NCBI RefSeq assembly: GCF_003352045.1
Contig: NZ_CP025815.1
Coordinates: 1,798,001-1,862,000, forward strand
From: Sulfitobacter sp. JL08
Lineage (GTDB): Bacteria > Pseudomonadota > Alphaproteobacteria > Rhodobacterales > Rhodobacteraceae
Reading direction: 5' to 3'
DNA length: 64,000 nucleotides
Notes under the pieces: model-generated
Database searches by the model: none
Told to the model about the DNA's origin: nothing
Seen by the model: the letters and a program-made list of their open reading frames with translations, nothing else
In this document: piece by piece, positions 23,086 to 33,172 of the stretch
Numbering within the stretch: position 1 is the stretch's first letter
How the letters are laid out: the number at the start of each line of letters is the position of its first letter
Translations under genes and position numbers: made by a program

Positions 23086-26000
23086 ATGTCGAACCAGAAG
23101 ATTTCCCTGAATGACCGGTTTGATCTGACCAAGTCTCCGGTGCTGCTGAATGGCACACAGGCTTTGGTGCGGCTGATGCTGATGCAAAAGGCCCGCGATG
23201 CAGCCGCAGGGCTGAATACTGCGGGGTTGGTAACCGGATATCGCGGCTCGCCTCTGGGGGCGGTCGATCTGCAAATGATGCGCGCAGCCAAGCCGCTGGC
23301 GCAAAGCGACATCACCTTTCAACCCGGATTGAACGAAGATCTGGCCGCCACCGCCCTGTGGGGCAGCCAGCAGGCAGAACTGCGCGGTGAAGGCAAATAT
23401 GACGGCGTGTTCGGCCTCTGGTACGGAAAAGGGCCGGGTGTGGACCGTACCGGCGATGTGATGCGTCACGCGAACATGGCCGGCACGTCGGCAAATGGCG
23501 GTGTGCTGATGGCCATGGGCGACGATCACACCGGCGAATCCAGCACGGTTCTGCATCAGTCCGAATGGGCGATGGTGGATGCCTACATGCCAGTGGTCAG
23601 TCCCGCAGGTGTGCAGGAAATTCTGGATTACGGAATTTACGGCTTTGCCCTTTCGCGCTTTTCGGGGCTGTGGGTCGGTCTGAAAACCATGAAGGACACG
23701 GTCGAGGTTACATCAGTCGTCAACGGCGATCCCAACCGGATGAAGCTGGTTGCACCCAAAATGGAGATGCCTGAAGGCGGGCTGAATATCCGTCTGATCG
23801 ACACGCCGCACGCGCAAGAGGCGCGGATGATCGACTACAAGCGCTACGCGGCAGAACTGTTTTCCCATGCCAACAAGATGGACAAGCGCGTCTGGGGGAA
23901 ACCCGGCGCCAAGATCGGCTTTGTTGCTGCCGGAAAGAACTGGCTTGATCTGGTGCACGCGCTTAGCCTGCTGAACCTGACCGAAGCCGACGCAGAGCGT
24001 CTGGGCATCACCACCTACAAGATCGGGCAGACCTTTCCGCTGGATATGCGCGGATTTCATGACTGGGCCGAAGATCTGGATCTGATCGTCGTCGTCGAGG
24101 AAAAACGCAAACTGATCGAAGTGCAGATCAAAGAGGCCATATTCAACGACCGTCAGGGGCGGCGGGTTTATGGCTGGCACAAGGGTGGCGGTGCCGGTTC
24201 GATGCACGGCGAAGAACTGTTTCCGACGCGCGGCGCGCTTGACCCGATCATGATTGCCGAAAAAATCGGCGGCATCCTGATCGAAGAGGGGCGCGAAACC
24301 GATGCGATCAAGGCTGGCCTAGCATCGCTTGGCGAAGCGCGGCGCGCCGACAATGCCGAAGATATTGCCGCCCGCCTGCCGTATTTCTGTTCGGGTTGTC
24401 CGCACAATTCATCCACCAAACTGCCCGAAGGCAGCCGCGCCTATGCCGGTATCGGGTGCCATTACATGGTGCAGTGGATGGATCGTGAAACCACCGGCTT
24501 TACCCATATGGGCGGCGAAGGCGCCAACTGGATCGGCGAAGCGCCGTTTTCCAAACGCGGCCATGTGTTCCAGAACCTGGGCGATGGCACATATAACCAT
24601 TCGGGCATTCAGGCGATCCGCGCAGCGATGGCCGCTGGCACCAACATCACTTACAAGATCCTTTACAACGATGCCGTCGCCATGACCGGCGGGCAGGGCA
24701 ACGAAGGCGGGCTGGACGCGCCCCGTATCGTCGCCGAACTGAAAGCGATGGGGATGAAACACATCGCCGTTGTCTATGACGAAAAAGAAGATGTGGACCT
24801 TAATGCCTTTCCCAAAGGCGTTGAAACACATGAACGCAAATCCCTGATGCAGGTGCAGGACGCGTATTCAAAACATCCCGGCGTGTCTGCGATTGTCTAC
24901 ATCCAGACCTGTGCCGCCGAAAAACGCCGCCGTCGCAAGCGCGGCCTGTTCCCGGACCCGGACAAACGGGTGTTCATCAACACGGACATTTGCGAAGGCT
25001 GCGGCGATTGCGGCGTGCAATCGAACTGCGTGTCGATCGTGCCGGTTGAAACCGAACTGGGGCGCAAACGCGCCATCGATCAATCTTCTTGCAACAAGGA
25101 TTATTCCTGCGTCAAAGGGTTTTGCCCGTCTTTCGTAACGCTGGAAGGCGCGAAGATCCGCAAGGAACCAACGGCAGAATTGCATCTGCCCGATCTTGCG
25201 ATGCCCGATCTGCCGGCGATCAACGGCACCCATAACATCGTGATCACTGGCGTCGGCGGTACCGGCGTTGTGACCATCGGGGCGGTGATTGCACAAGCGG
25301 CCCAGCTGGATGGCAAGGGCGCAGGCATGATGGAAATGGCCGGACTGGCCCAAAAGGGCGGTGCGGTGCACATCCATTGCCGGCTGGCCGAAAAGCCCGA
25401 AGACATCAGCGCAATCCGCGTCGCCACGGGCGAGGCGCACGCCCTGATCGGTGGTGATCTGGTCGTGTCGGCGGGGGCCAAGACACTGGGCCTGACCCGC
25501 GCGGGACAAACCGGTGCTGTGGTCAACAGCCATGAAATCATCACCGGCGATTTCACCCGGAACACCGAATTCTCGCTGCCGACCGACCGGCTAAGCGTTG
25601 CCTTGCAGGCGCGGCTGAAAGACCGGGTCGATCTGTTTGATGCCTCTGAGCTGGCCAGGGCGACTTTGGGGGATTCGATCTTTTCCAACATGATGGTGTT
25701 TGGGGCAGCGTGGCAGCGTGGGCTTGTCCCGCTGACATTTGATGCGATCAGGCAAGCGGTTGAAATGAACGGGGCCGCGGTTGAACGCAACCTGCGCGCA
25801 TTCGATATCGGACGCTGGGCAGTGCTTTATCCGCAGGACGCTGCAAAACTGCTGGCCCCGACAGTTGTGTTCTTGCCCAAATCACTGGGCGAAAAGATCG
25901 ACTACCGTGCCGATCATCTGACACGCTATCAATCCGCGCGGCTGGCAAAACGCTATCGCAAACTGGTCGACGGCATTTCCGATCCGGCGCTGAAAGAGGC

Positions 26001-26508
26001 GGTGGCCAAAGGCTATCACAAACTGCTGGCCTACAAGGACGAATATGAAGTCGCCCGCCTTTTGCTGACCAGTCAGGAAAAGGCAGCGGCTGAATTTGAC
26101 GGCGATTTCAAGATGACGTTTCACCTTGCACCGCCGATCCTGTCGAAAACCGGCCCTGATGGTCGCCCGCTCAAACGTGAATTCGGCGCATGGATGCAGG
26201 GGCCATTGAAAATCATGGCAAGGTTGAAGGCGCTGCGCGGCACGCCGTTTGATCTGTTCGGATACACCGCAGAACGCCGGATGGAGCGCGCCCTGATCAA
26301 ACAGTATGAAAAAGACATGAAAGCGATCCTTCCGAACCCCAGCGCAGACAAGATGGACATCGCATGCGCGCTTGCAGTCCTGCCGCTGGATATTCGCGGG
26401 TTTGGACCCGTCAAGGCCGCGAACGAGGCCAAGGCCGCCAAACGGCGCGAAGAACTGCTGGCCGCCTTTGCCGCAGACCCAAAGCCGAAAGCCACCGCAG
26501 CCGAATGA
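23086..26508 (+). CDS. Indolepyruvate ferredoxin oxidoreductase (fused alpha-beta type)
   Basis: A 1140-residue fused 2-oxoacid:ferredoxin oxidoreductase that decarboxylates indolepyruvate or phenylpyruvate to the acyl-CoA and reduces ferredoxin. The N-terminal pyruvate-ferredoxin-oxidoreductase-like domain includes GYRGSPLGAVD. The ThDP-binding domain follows (FCSGCPHNSSTK, then GGEGANWIGEAPF, about 430-490). A cysteine cluster (CEGCGDCGVQSNC near residue 635 and CNKDYSCVKGFC) binds Fe-S. The gamma-type domain (ITGVGGTGVVTIGAVIAQAA) and a C-terminal DUF6537 part complete it. GGGAGG precedes the ATG. It acts in degradation of aromatic amino acids. Confidence 0.94.
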   Translation: MSNQKISLNDRFDLTKSPVLLNGTQALVRLMLMQKARDAAAGLNTAGLVTGYRGSPLGAVDLQMMRAAKPLAQSDITFQPGLNEDLAATALWGSQQAELRGEGKYDGVFGLWYGKGPGVDRTGDVMRHANMAGTSANGGVLMAMGDDHTGESSTVLHQSEWAMVDAYMPVVSPAGVQEILDYGIYGFALSRFSGLWVGLKTMKDTVEVTSVVNGDPNRMKLVAPKMEMPEGGLNIRLIDTPHAQEARMIDYKRYAAELFSHANKMDKRVWGKPGAKIGFVAAGKNWLDLVHALSLLNLTEADAERLGITTYKIGQTFPLDMRGFHDWAEDLDLIVVVEEKRKLIEVQIKEAIFNDRQGRRVYGWHKGGGAGSMHGEELFPTRGALDPIMIAEKIGGILIEEGRETDAIKAGLASLGEARRADNAEDIAARLPYFCSGCPHNSSTKLPEGSRAYAGIGCHYMVQWMDRETTGFTHMGGEGANWIGEAPFSKRGHVFQNLGDGTYNHSGIQAIRAAMAAGTNITYKILYNDAVAMTGGQGNEGGLDAPRIVAELKAMGMKHIAVVYDEKEDVDLNAFPKGVETHERKSLMQVQDAYSKHPGVSAIVYIQTCAAEKRRRRKRGLFPDPDKRVFINTDICEGCGDCGVQSNCVSIVPVETELGRKRAIDQSSCNKDYSCVKGFCPSFVTLEGAKIRKEPTAELHLPDLAMPDLPAINGTHNIVITGVGGTGVVTIGAVIAQAAQLDGKGAGMMEMAGLAQKGGAVHIHCRLAEKPEDISAIRVATGEAHALIGGDLVVSAGAKTLGLTRAGQTGAVVNSHEIITGDFTRNTEFSLPTDRLSVALQARLKDRVDLFDASELARATLGDSIFSNMMVFGAAWQRGLVPLTFDAIRQAVEMNGAAVERNLRAFDIGRWAVLYPQDAAKLLAPTVVFLPKSLGEKIDYRADHLTRYQSARLAKRYRKLVDGISDPALKEAVAKGYHKLLAYKDEYEVARLLLTSQEKAAAEFDGDFKMTFHLAPPILSKTGPDGRPLKREFGAWMQGPLKIMARLKALRGTPFDLFGYTAERRMERALIKQYEKDMKAILPNPSADKMDIACALAVLPLDIRGFGPVKAANEAKAAKRREELLAAFAADPKPKATAAE

Positions 26509-26595
26509 CGATGTGTCGTCATTCGGTTACAGATATGTCATAGGCTGGCCGCGAACCGTCCGACACCGTGTCGGGCGCAGAAGGATGCACAGGCC

Positions 26596-27474
26596 ATGTC
26601 TTCAAGGCGCGAAATCACACGTGATATCACCTATTCCCATTCCGCTGCATCGCGCGGCGGGCGGGCCATTGTCCGGTTGCTTGAAAATTCGACAGGTCGC
26701 CTGCGCCTGATCAAGCGGGCAGATGGATACGAGCAAGAGATCGCGGCCGGGCGCGATTTCTGGCAGGTCATGGTCGAACGCTATGGGCTGACACTGAACG
26801 TCATTGCCGGATCGCTGCGCCACATTCCAAAGGACGGGCCGCTGATCCTGATCGCAAATCACCCCTATGGCATTCTGGACGGGCTGATCATGGGCCATAT
26901 CCTGTCCACCGTGCGCGGCGATTTCAGGATACTGGCCAATTCAGTGTTCAGACGGGCCGAGGATCTGAACCGTGTCCTGCTGCCGATCAGTTTTGATGAT
27001 ACCAAGGACGCGCTGAAGCTGAACCTCAAAACCCGCGCCACCGCACTGGATTATCTGGGGCAGGGCGGCGCGATTGGCGTGTTCCCCGGTGGCACGGTCA
27101 GTACAGCCGCCAAACCGTTTTCGCGGCCCATGGATCCGGGCTGGCGCAGTTTCACCGCCCGGATGGTGGCCAAATCGGAGGCGACGGTGGTGCCGCTGTT
27201 CTTTGACGGGCACACCTCGCGGTTGTTTCAGATTGCCAGCCACCTGCATTATACCCTGCGCCTGGGATTGCTGATCCAGGAATTCAACAAACGGGTCGAT
27301 ACACCTGTCGATATTGTCGTCGGCGATCCGATCGGGCGTGACGTTCTGGACCCGATGTCAAAAGATGCCAAAGCAATGATGGATTTCCTTCGCAAAGCCA
27401 CGTATGAGCTGTCTCCAACGCCGCTCAACTCTTATGATTACGGCTTTGAATTCGAGGAACGGCATCGCGCCTGA
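26596..27474 (+). CDS. PlsC-like 1-acyl-glycerol/lyso-ornithine acyltransferase
   Basis: A 292-residue acyltransferase of the lysophosphatidic-acid type. The catalytic NHPYGILD motif (HxxxxD form) is near residue 95, and a second block, [10 protein letters not shown] near 158, corresponds to the usual PEGTR-like motif. The domain is flanked by membrane-associating helices. Similarity to OlsA/hemolysin-like acyltransferases suggests a lipid acceptor such as lyso-ornithine lipid, but the acceptor is not provable here. murI starts eight bases downstream, so the two are probably co-transcribed. Confidence 0.85.
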   Translation: MSSRREITRDITYSHSAASRGGRAIVRLLENSTGRLRLIKRADGYEQEIAAGRDFWQVMVERYGLTLNVIAGSLRHIPKDGPLILIANHPYGILDGLIMGHILSTVRGDFRILANSVFRRAEDLNRVLLPISFDDTKDALKLNLKTRATALDYLGQGGAIGVFPGGTVSTAAKPFSRPMDPGWRSFTARMVAKSEATVVPLFFDGHTSRLFQIASHLHYTLRLGLLIQEFNKRVDTPVDIVVGDPIGRDVLDPMSKDAKAMMDFLRKATYELSPTPLNSYDYGFEFEERHRA

Positions 27475-27482
27475 AGGACGAC

Positions 27483-28292
27483 ATGGCAGTTGGAATTTTT
27501 GATTCAGGTCTGGGCGGGCTGACGGTTCTGGACGCCGTGTCAAAGCGGCTGCCGGATGTGGAATTCGTCTATTTCGCCGACAGTGCCCACGCACCTTACG
27601 GTGTGCGCACGGCAGACGATATCTATAATCTGACCTGTGCGGCGGTCGAACGTCTTTGGGCCGAAGGCTGTGATCTGGTTATCCTTGCCTGCAACACAGC
27701 CAGTGCGGCCGCCTTGCGCCGGATGCAGGAAAGCTGGCTGCCTGCTGACAAGCGTGTTCTGGGTGTTTTTGTCCCCCTGATCGAGGCGCTGACCGAACGC
27801 AACTGGGGCGACAATTCTCCTCCGCGCGAGGTTGGGGTCAAGCATGTGGCGCTGTTTGCCACACCCGCCACCGTTGCCAGCCGTGCGTTTCAGCGTGAAC
27901 TGGCGTTTCGTGCCATCGGTGTCGATGTAGAGGCACAGGCCTGTGGTGGCGTTGTCGATGCCATCGAAGAAGGCGATATGATTCTGGCCGAGGCGCTGGT
28001 GCGCAGCCATGTGGATGCGCTGAAACGCAAAATGCCCCATCCGCAGGCAGCGGTGTTGGGGTGTACCCATTATCCGCTGATGCAGGACACGTTCCAGCAG
28101 GCGCTTGGTCCCGAGGTCAGTGTCTTTTCGCAGGCGGGGCTGGTGGCGGAATCGCTGGCCGATTACCTGACCCGGCATCCCGATATGACAGGCGCGGGGC
28201 ACACTGCCTTTCTGACCACAGGCGATCCCAAGCGGGTCAGCGACCGCGCAACGCAAGTTTTGCGACGACAGATCACATTTCAGGCAGCATAA
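27483..28292 (+). CDS. murI: Glutamate racemase
   Basis: A 269-residue racemase supplying D-glutamate for peptidoglycan. Motifs are [16 protein letters not shown] (4-19), [12 protein letters not shown], catalytic Cys in [12 protein letters not shown] (about residue 65) and the second catalytic Cys in GCTHYPLM (about 190). Length is normal. It follows the acyltransferase by eight bases and precedes argC by 77. Confidence 0.95.
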   Translation: MAVGIFDSGLGGLTVLDAVSKRLPDVEFVYFADSAHAPYGVRTADDIYNLTCAAVERLWAEGCDLVILACNTASAAALRRMQESWLPADKRVLGVFVPLIEALTERNWGDNSPPREVGVKHVALFATPATVASRAFQRELAFRAIGVDVEAQACGGVVDAIEEGDMILAEALVRSHVDALKRKMPHPQAAVLGCTHYPLMQDTFQQALGPEVSVFSQAGLVAESLADYLTRHPDMTGAGHTAFLTTGDPKRVSDRATQVLRRQITFQAA

Positions 28293-28369
28293 TCGCTGTT
28301 GTTTAAGACTTTACAAAATCTTACACGCGCACCTTGAACCGGTGCAACCGACATTGAAAGAGGTCCGAT

Positions 28370-29398
28370 ATGACCCACAACATCGCAATTCTGGGCGCCA
28401 GCGGCTATACCGGTGCCGAACTGGTCCGGCTGATCGCCACCCATCCGAATATGAAAATCGCCGCCTTGTCGGCAGACCGCAAGGCGGGCATGGTGATGGC
28501 CGATGTGTTCCCGCATCTGCGCCATCTGGACCTGCCAACGCTGTGCACCATCGATGAAATCGATTTTTCCACGGTTGATCTGTGTTTCTGCGCGCTGCCG
28601 CACAAAACCTCGCAACAGGTGATTGCCGCGCTGCCTGCGCCCCTGAAGATCGTTGATCTCAGCGCGGATTTCCGGCTGCGTGATCCGGCAGCCTATGAAA
28701 AATGGTACGGCAATGCGCACAGCGCATTGGCCCAGCAGGACGAGGCGGTCTATGGCCTGACCGAATTCTATCGTGATGAAATTACCGCTGCACGGCTGGT
28801 CGCAGGCACCGGGTGCAATGCGGCCACCGGGCAGTTTGCGCTGCGTCCGCTCATTGCCAACGCCGTGATCGATCTAGATGACATTATTCTTGATCTGAAA
28901 TGCGCCGTTTCCGGTGCGGGGCGCAGCCTCAAGGAAAATCTGCTGCACGCGGAACTGTCAGAAGGCACCAACGCCTATGCGGTGGGTGGCACGCACCGCC
29001 ATCTGGGTGAATTTGATCAGGAATTCAGCCGGTTGGCCCGACGCCCTGTCAAAGTGCAGTTTACACCGCACCTGATCCCCGCCAATCGCGGCATTCTGGC
29101 CACCTGTTATGTCAAAGGCGATGCGCAAATCGTTTATGATACATTGTGCACCGCCTACGCGGACGAGGTGTTCATTCACATGTTGCCCTTTGGCGCAACG
29201 CCCAGCACCCATGACGTGCGCGGGTCGAACTTCTGCCATATCGGGGTGACTGCCGACCGCATCGAAAACCGCGCCATTGTCGTGGCCACGCTGGATAACC
29301 TGACAAAAGGTAGCAGCGGGCAGGCGTTGCAAAACGCGAATTTGATGTTAGGTGAGGATGAGACCGAGGGGTTAATGCTGGCACCCCTTTTTCCGTAA
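28370..29398 (+). CDS. argC: N-acetyl-gamma-glutamyl-phosphate reductase
   Basis: A 342-residue NADPH-dependent reductase, the third step of arginine synthesis. The Rossmann motif is [16 protein letters not shown], with the catalytic Cys in [17 protein letters not shown] (about 149). The His-bearing region is [14 protein letters not shown], followed by [21 protein letters not shown] precedes the ATG. ccmE starts nine bases after the stop, linking arginine synthesis and cytochrome c maturation on one transcript, as often seen in Rhodobacterales. Confidence 0.95.
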   Translation: MTHNIAILGASGYTGAELVRLIATHPNMKIAALSADRKAGMVMADVFPHLRHLDLPTLCTIDEIDFSTVDLCFCALPHKTSQQVIAALPAPLKIVDLSADFRLRDPAAYEKWYGNAHSALAQQDEAVYGLTEFYRDEITAARLVAGTGCNAATGQFALRPLIANAVIDLDDIILDLKCAVSGAGRSLKENLLHAELSEGTNAYAVGGTHRHLGEFDQEFSRLARRPVKVQFTPHLIPANRGILATCYVKGDAQIVYDTLCTAYADEVFIHMLPFGATPSTHDVRGSNFCHIGVTADRIENRAIVVATLDNLTKGSSGQALQNANLMLGEDETEGLMLAPLFP

Positions 29399-29407
29399 GA
29401 GGATGCG

Positions 29408-29872
29408 ATGAAAAACCTTAAGAAAACCCGCCGTATTCAAGTGGTTTTGCTTACGTTTCTGGCACTGATTGTTTCGGTGGTGTTGATCGGATACGCGATG
29501 CGCGACGGTATCAACTTTTTCCGCGCGCCCTCGCAGATTCTGGCGGAACCGCCGCAACCGACCGAAGTGTTCCGCATTGGCGGGTTGGTTGAAGAAGGCA
29601 GTATCGTACGTGGAGAGGGTGAAACCATCCGCTTTAGTGTGACCGATGGTGGCGCATCTGTTCCGGTGACATATGCGGGCGTTCTGCCCGATCTGTTTTC
29701 CGAAAACGAAGGCATGGTCGGCACCGGAAGTTACGTGAACGGTGTGTTCGAAGCTACGGAAATCCTTGCGAAACACGATGAAACCTACATGCCCGCCGAA
29801 GTGATTGACGCGCTGAAGGAGCAGGGCGTCTATCAGGATCCCGACCAGGTGTCCGAAGCGGCGACAAACTAG
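29408..29872 (+). CDS. ccmE: Cytochrome c maturation heme chaperone CcmE
   Basis: A 154-residue periplasmic heme chaperone anchored by one N-terminal helix (about 11-30). The covalent heme-binding His123 and nearby Tyr127 lie in LAKHDETYMPAE, the CcmE signature. The OB-fold core has RIGGLVEEGSIVRGEGETIR. It passes heme to CcmF/H, whose genes lie about 1.3 kb downstream, separated by an endolysin and a holin gene. AGAGGATGCG just precedes the start. Confidence 0.95.
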   Translation: MKNLKKTRRIQVVLLTFLALIVSVVLIGYAMRDGINFFRAPSQILAEPPQPTEVFRIGGLVEEGSIVRGEGETIRFSVTDGGASVPVTYAGVLPDLFSENEGMVGTGSYVNGVFEATEILAKHDETYMPAEVIDALKEQGVYQDPDQVSEAATN

Positions 29873-29967
29873 GTATAAACCGCAAACACCGCGCGCTGTC
29901 TCCAACAATAATTAACGTCTGATACGCAGTTTCCTGTCGCATAGAACATGCCAACAGAGGCTGTGCG

Positions 29968-30579
29968 ATGCCCGACATCCAACAGATTGCGAAAGAAATT
30001 GTCGCCCGCGAAGGCGGCTATGTGAACGATCCCGATGATCCGGGCGGCGCGACCAAATTTGGCGTGACCCTTGGCACCTTGCGCCGACTTGGCATTGATC
30101 TGGACGCCAACGGGATAACGGATCACCGCGATGTTCAGGCGCTTAGCCGCGAACAGGCAACCGATATCTTTCTGATCCACTACTTCAAACGACCGAACAT
30201 CGCCAGCTTGCCAGCCGCGCTACATGGCAGCGTGTTCGATATGTATGTCAATGCCGGTACCAATGCTGTGAAAATCCTTCAAAATCTGCTGCTTAAGATG
30301 GGGTATGGTATCACCGCGGACGGTATGATCGGGCCACAGACGCAAAAGGCAGCGGCGGATGCCTATGAACGCGGGCCCGCCCATCTGGCCGATGCCTACG
30401 CGATTGAACGGCGCAGATATTACTTCGATCTGGCCGATCGCCGCCCCGCCAGCCGTAAATATGCCCGCACCCGAAAGGGCGGCAAGGGCGGCTGGATCAC
30501 GCGGGCCGAAACCTTCATGGCACCGCATTACCACCTGACGGTGTCGCAATTTCAAGAAAGGACAAAATCATGGGACTGA
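29968..30579 (+). CDS. Endolysin of the gene-transfer-agent type (GH108 N-acetylmuramidase)
   Basis: A 203-residue peptidoglycan hydrolase. The N-terminal glycosyl-hydrolase-108 domain has the catalytic-Glu motif VAREGGYVNDPDDPGGATKF (Glu15), and a peptidoglycan-binding-3 domain covers roughly residues 95-190 (YGITADGMIGPQTQKAAADA). It has no signal peptide, as expected for a holin-dependent endolysin. It overlaps the holin gene by ten bases. The Rhodobacter capsulatus GTA is released by an endolysin/holin pair of the same families encoded away from the main GTA cluster, so GTA release is the likely role. Confidence 0.85.
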   Translation: MPDIQQIAKEIVAREGGYVNDPDDPGGATKFGVTLGTLRRLGIDLDANGITDHRDVQALSREQATDIFLIHYFKRPNIASLPAALHGSVFDMYVNAGTNAVKILQNLLLKMGYGITADGMIGPQTQKAAADAYERGPAHLADAYAIERRRYYFDLADRRPASRKYARTRKGGKGGWITRAETFMAPHYHLTVSQFQERTKSWD

Positions 30580-31145
30580 TCGGGCAGATCATCGGGCTGA
30601 TCTTTGGCGACGGGCGCAACGTCATCCGTGATACCGCCGAAGTGTTTCGCGAAAACGCCGAAGCGGGTGCACAACGCAGCGAGGCGATACAAATACAGGC
30701 GATGCAACAGCATGCCGCCGAATTCGCCGTTCCGCGCAAGGGCACTTTCGACAGGCTGATGGATGGGCTGAACCGTCTGCCGCGACCGGCGATGGCCTTT
30801 GGTACGCTGGGCCTGTTCGTGGCGGCGATGGTGGATCCGGTGTGGTTCGCCGCGCGAATGCAGGGCATTGTTCTGGTGCCCGAACCGCTGTGGTGGTTGC
30901 TGGGCGTCGTGGTGTCGTTCTATTTCGGGGCGCGCCATCAGGTGAAATCGCAGCAGTTCCAGCGCGAGATTGTCGGCACTATGGGGCGTGTCCCAGAGGT
31001 TCTGAATAACCTTCGCGAGCTGCAAACCATGGAAACCCGACCGAAAGAGGCCGCTGCCCTGGAAGTGCCGGATGGCGATGAAGAAAATGCAGCCCTAAGC
31101 GCATGGCGCAAAAGCGCGCAAACCAGACGCCCCGCGACAATGTGA
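30570..31145 (+). CDS. Holin-family protein (GTA-type holin, DUF3154)
   Basis: A 191-residue membrane protein with two hydrophobic helices (about residues 70-90, PAMAFGTLGLFVAAMVDPVW, and 104-120, PLWWLLGVVVSFYFGARH). An N-terminal amphipathic helix and a soluble C-terminal tail surround them. The phage-holin-related family and its translational coupling to an endolysin indicate a membrane pore that lets the endolysin reach the wall. No phage structural genes are nearby, which supports a GTA-lysis rather than prophage origin. ccmF starts 59 bases after it. Confidence 0.8.
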   Translation: MGLIGQIIGLIFGDGRNVIRDTAEVFRENAEAGAQRSEAIQIQAMQQHAAEFAVPRKGTFDRLMDGLNRLPRPAMAFGTLGLFVAAMVDPVWFAARMQGIVLVPEPLWWLLGVVVSFYFGARHQVKSQQFQREIVGTMGRVPEVLNNLRELQTMETRPKEAAALEVPDGDEENAALSAWRKSAQTRRPATM

Positions 31146-31204
31146 ACCGCATTCCTGTCCGATTGTGATTGGCCGCGCCTGTCCGGGCGATTATAAACAG
31201 CGTC

Positions 31205-33172
31205 ATGATTACAGAACTCGGACATTTCGCCCTCATCCTGGCCTTTATGGTGGCCATTTTTCAGACAATTGTGCCCATGGTCGGGGCCTATAAACGTTGG
31301 CCGGGATGGATGGCGGCGGCAGAACCGGCCGCGACAGTGCAGTTCTGGCTGACGGGCTTTGCGTTCGCGGCGCTGACATGGGCCTTTGTCACATCTGATT
31401 TTTCACTGCGACTTGTGGTGCTGAACAGCCATTCGGCCAAGCCGATGTTGTATAAAATCAGCGGTGTCTGGGGCAACCATGAAGGATCAATGCTGCTGTG
31501 GGTGTTGATCGTGACGCTGTTCGGCGCGATGGCGGCATGGTTTGGTTCTAATCTTCCGCCCACGCTCAAGGCGCGGGTGCTGGCGGTGCAGGCTGCGATT
31601 GCGGTGGCATTCTTTGCCTTTATCCTGTTCACGTCGAACCCGTTTCTGCGGCTGGCTGTCCCGCCTTTTGACGGGCAGGATCTGAACCCTCTGCTGCAGG
31701 ATCCGGGCCTCGCCTTCCATCCGCCGTTTCTGTATCTGGGATATGTCGGCCTCAGCATGACGTTTTCCTTTGCCGTTGCCGCCCTGATCGAAGGGCGCGT
31801 GGACGCCGCATGGGGCCGCTGGGTGCGTCCGTGGACGCTGGCGGCGTGGATTTTCCTGACGATCGGCATCGCGCTTGGGTCCTGGTGGGCCTATTATGAA
31901 CTGGGCTGGGGCGGGTTCTGGTTCTGGGATCCGGTCGAAAACGCAAGTTTCATGCCCTGGCTTCTGGCCGCTGCATTGCTGCATTCCGCCATTGTGGTCG
32001 AAAAACGCGAAAGCCTGAAAAGCTGGACGATTCTGCTGGCCATTCTGGCCTTCGGTTTTTCCCTGATCGGAACGTTCATCGTGCGCTCGGGGCTTCTGAC
32101 ATCGGTCCACGCCTTTGCCAACGATCCCGAACGCGGCGTTTTCATCCTGATGATCATGGCTTTTTTCATGGGCGGGGCGCTGGTGTTGTTTGCCGCGCGG
32201 GCCCGCGTGATGGAGGCGAAGGGGATATTCGGAACCGTCAGCCGCGAAAGCGCGCTAATCGCGAACAACGTCTTGCTGGCCGTGGCTTGTTTCGTTGTGT
32301 TCGTCGGCACGATGTGGCCTTTGGTGGCGGAAATGTTCTTTGATCGCAAGCTGAGCGTCGGCCCGCCGTTTTTCAACATGGCCTTTACGCCGTTCATGGT
32401 TGCTCTGGGTGCGATCCTTCCGGTTGGGGCGATGCTGCCATGGAAACGTGGCAGGCTGGGCCAGACATTCTGGAAACTGCGCTATGCGTTTGCGCTGGCG
32501 CTGGCTCTGGCCGTGCTGGCCTTTGCGATGCAGACAGGACGCAGCGGAATGGGCCCGATCGGCCTGTTTCTGGGCGCGTGGCTGGTCTTTGGCGCGGCGG
32601 TTGATATCTGGTCGCGTACGGGCAGGGGCAGTGGCCGTTTGGCCCGCCTGACACGTCTGCCCCGCGCGGATTGGGGCAAGGCGTTTGCCCATGCCGGTCT
32701 GGGTGTCACGATGTTCGGCATTGCTGGACTGATGGCGTGGGAACAGGATGACATCCGCGTCGTGCAGGTTGGCACCCCGTTCGAGGTCGGCGCCTATTCC
32801 ATGACCCTGCAAGAGGTCAAGGAGGTCGAGGGGCCGAATTTCCTGTCCACCACCGGCGTTATCTCGCTGTCCAGAAACGGACAGGAAATCGCCGTGCTGC
32901 GCCCTGAAAAGCGGATTTATCCCGTGGCACAAATGCCCACGACCGAGGCGGCGATCGATTACCGAATTCTGCGCGATGTCTATGTGGTTATTGGCGATCA
33001 GCAATCCAGCGGTGGCTGGACCATCCGGACCTACATCAAACCGCTGACCAACTGGATCTGGATGGGCTGCTTTTTGATGTCCCTTGGCGGCGCGCTTAGC
33101 CTGTCGGACAGACGGTTCCGTGTGGCCGCCGGTGCCGCCAAAAAAACGCCACAAGGTGTGCCAGCGGAATGA
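31205..33172 (+). CDS. ccmF: Heme lyase CcmF
   Basis: A 655-residue inner-membrane protein, the main subunit of the heme lyase that joins heme to apocytochrome c. The tryptophan-rich WWD signature is GWGGFWFWDPVENASFMPWL (about 235-254). Conserved heme-ligand His regions lie in VWGNHEGSMLLW (about 93-104) and FIVRSGLLTSVHAFANDP. About 13-15 membrane segments. The start MITELGHF fits family length; the longer frame upstream does not. It overlaps ccmH by four bases (ATGA). Confidence 0.96.
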   Translation: MITELGHFALILAFMVAIFQTIVPMVGAYKRWPGWMAAAEPAATVQFWLTGFAFAALTWAFVTSDFSLRLVVLNSHSAKPMLYKISGVWGNHEGSMLLWVLIVTLFGAMAAWFGSNLPPTLKARVLAVQAAIAVAFFAFILFTSNPFLRLAVPPFDGQDLNPLLQDPGLAFHPPFLYLGYVGLSMTFSFAVAALIEGRVDAAWGRWVRPWTLAAWIFLTIGIALGSWWAYYELGWGGFWFWDPVENASFMPWLLAAALLHSAIVVEKRESLKSWTILLAILAFGFSLIGTFIVRSGLLTSVHAFANDPERGVFILMIMAFFMGGALVLFAARARVMEAKGIFGTVSRESALIANNVLLAVACFVVFVGTMWPLVAEMFFDRKLSVGPPFFNMAFTPFMVALGAILPVGAMLPWKRGRLGQTFWKLRYAFALALALAVLAFAMQTGRSGMGPIGLFLGAWLVFGAAVDIWSRTGRGSGRLARLTRLPRADWGKAFAHAGLGVTMFGIAGLMAWEQDDIRVVQVGTPFEVGAYSMTLQEVKEVEGPNFLSTTGVISLSRNGQEIAVLRPEKRIYPVAQMPTTEAAIDYRILRDVYVVIGDQQSSGGWTIRTYIKPLTNWIWMGCFLMSLGGALSLSDRRFRVAAGAAKKTPQGVPAE

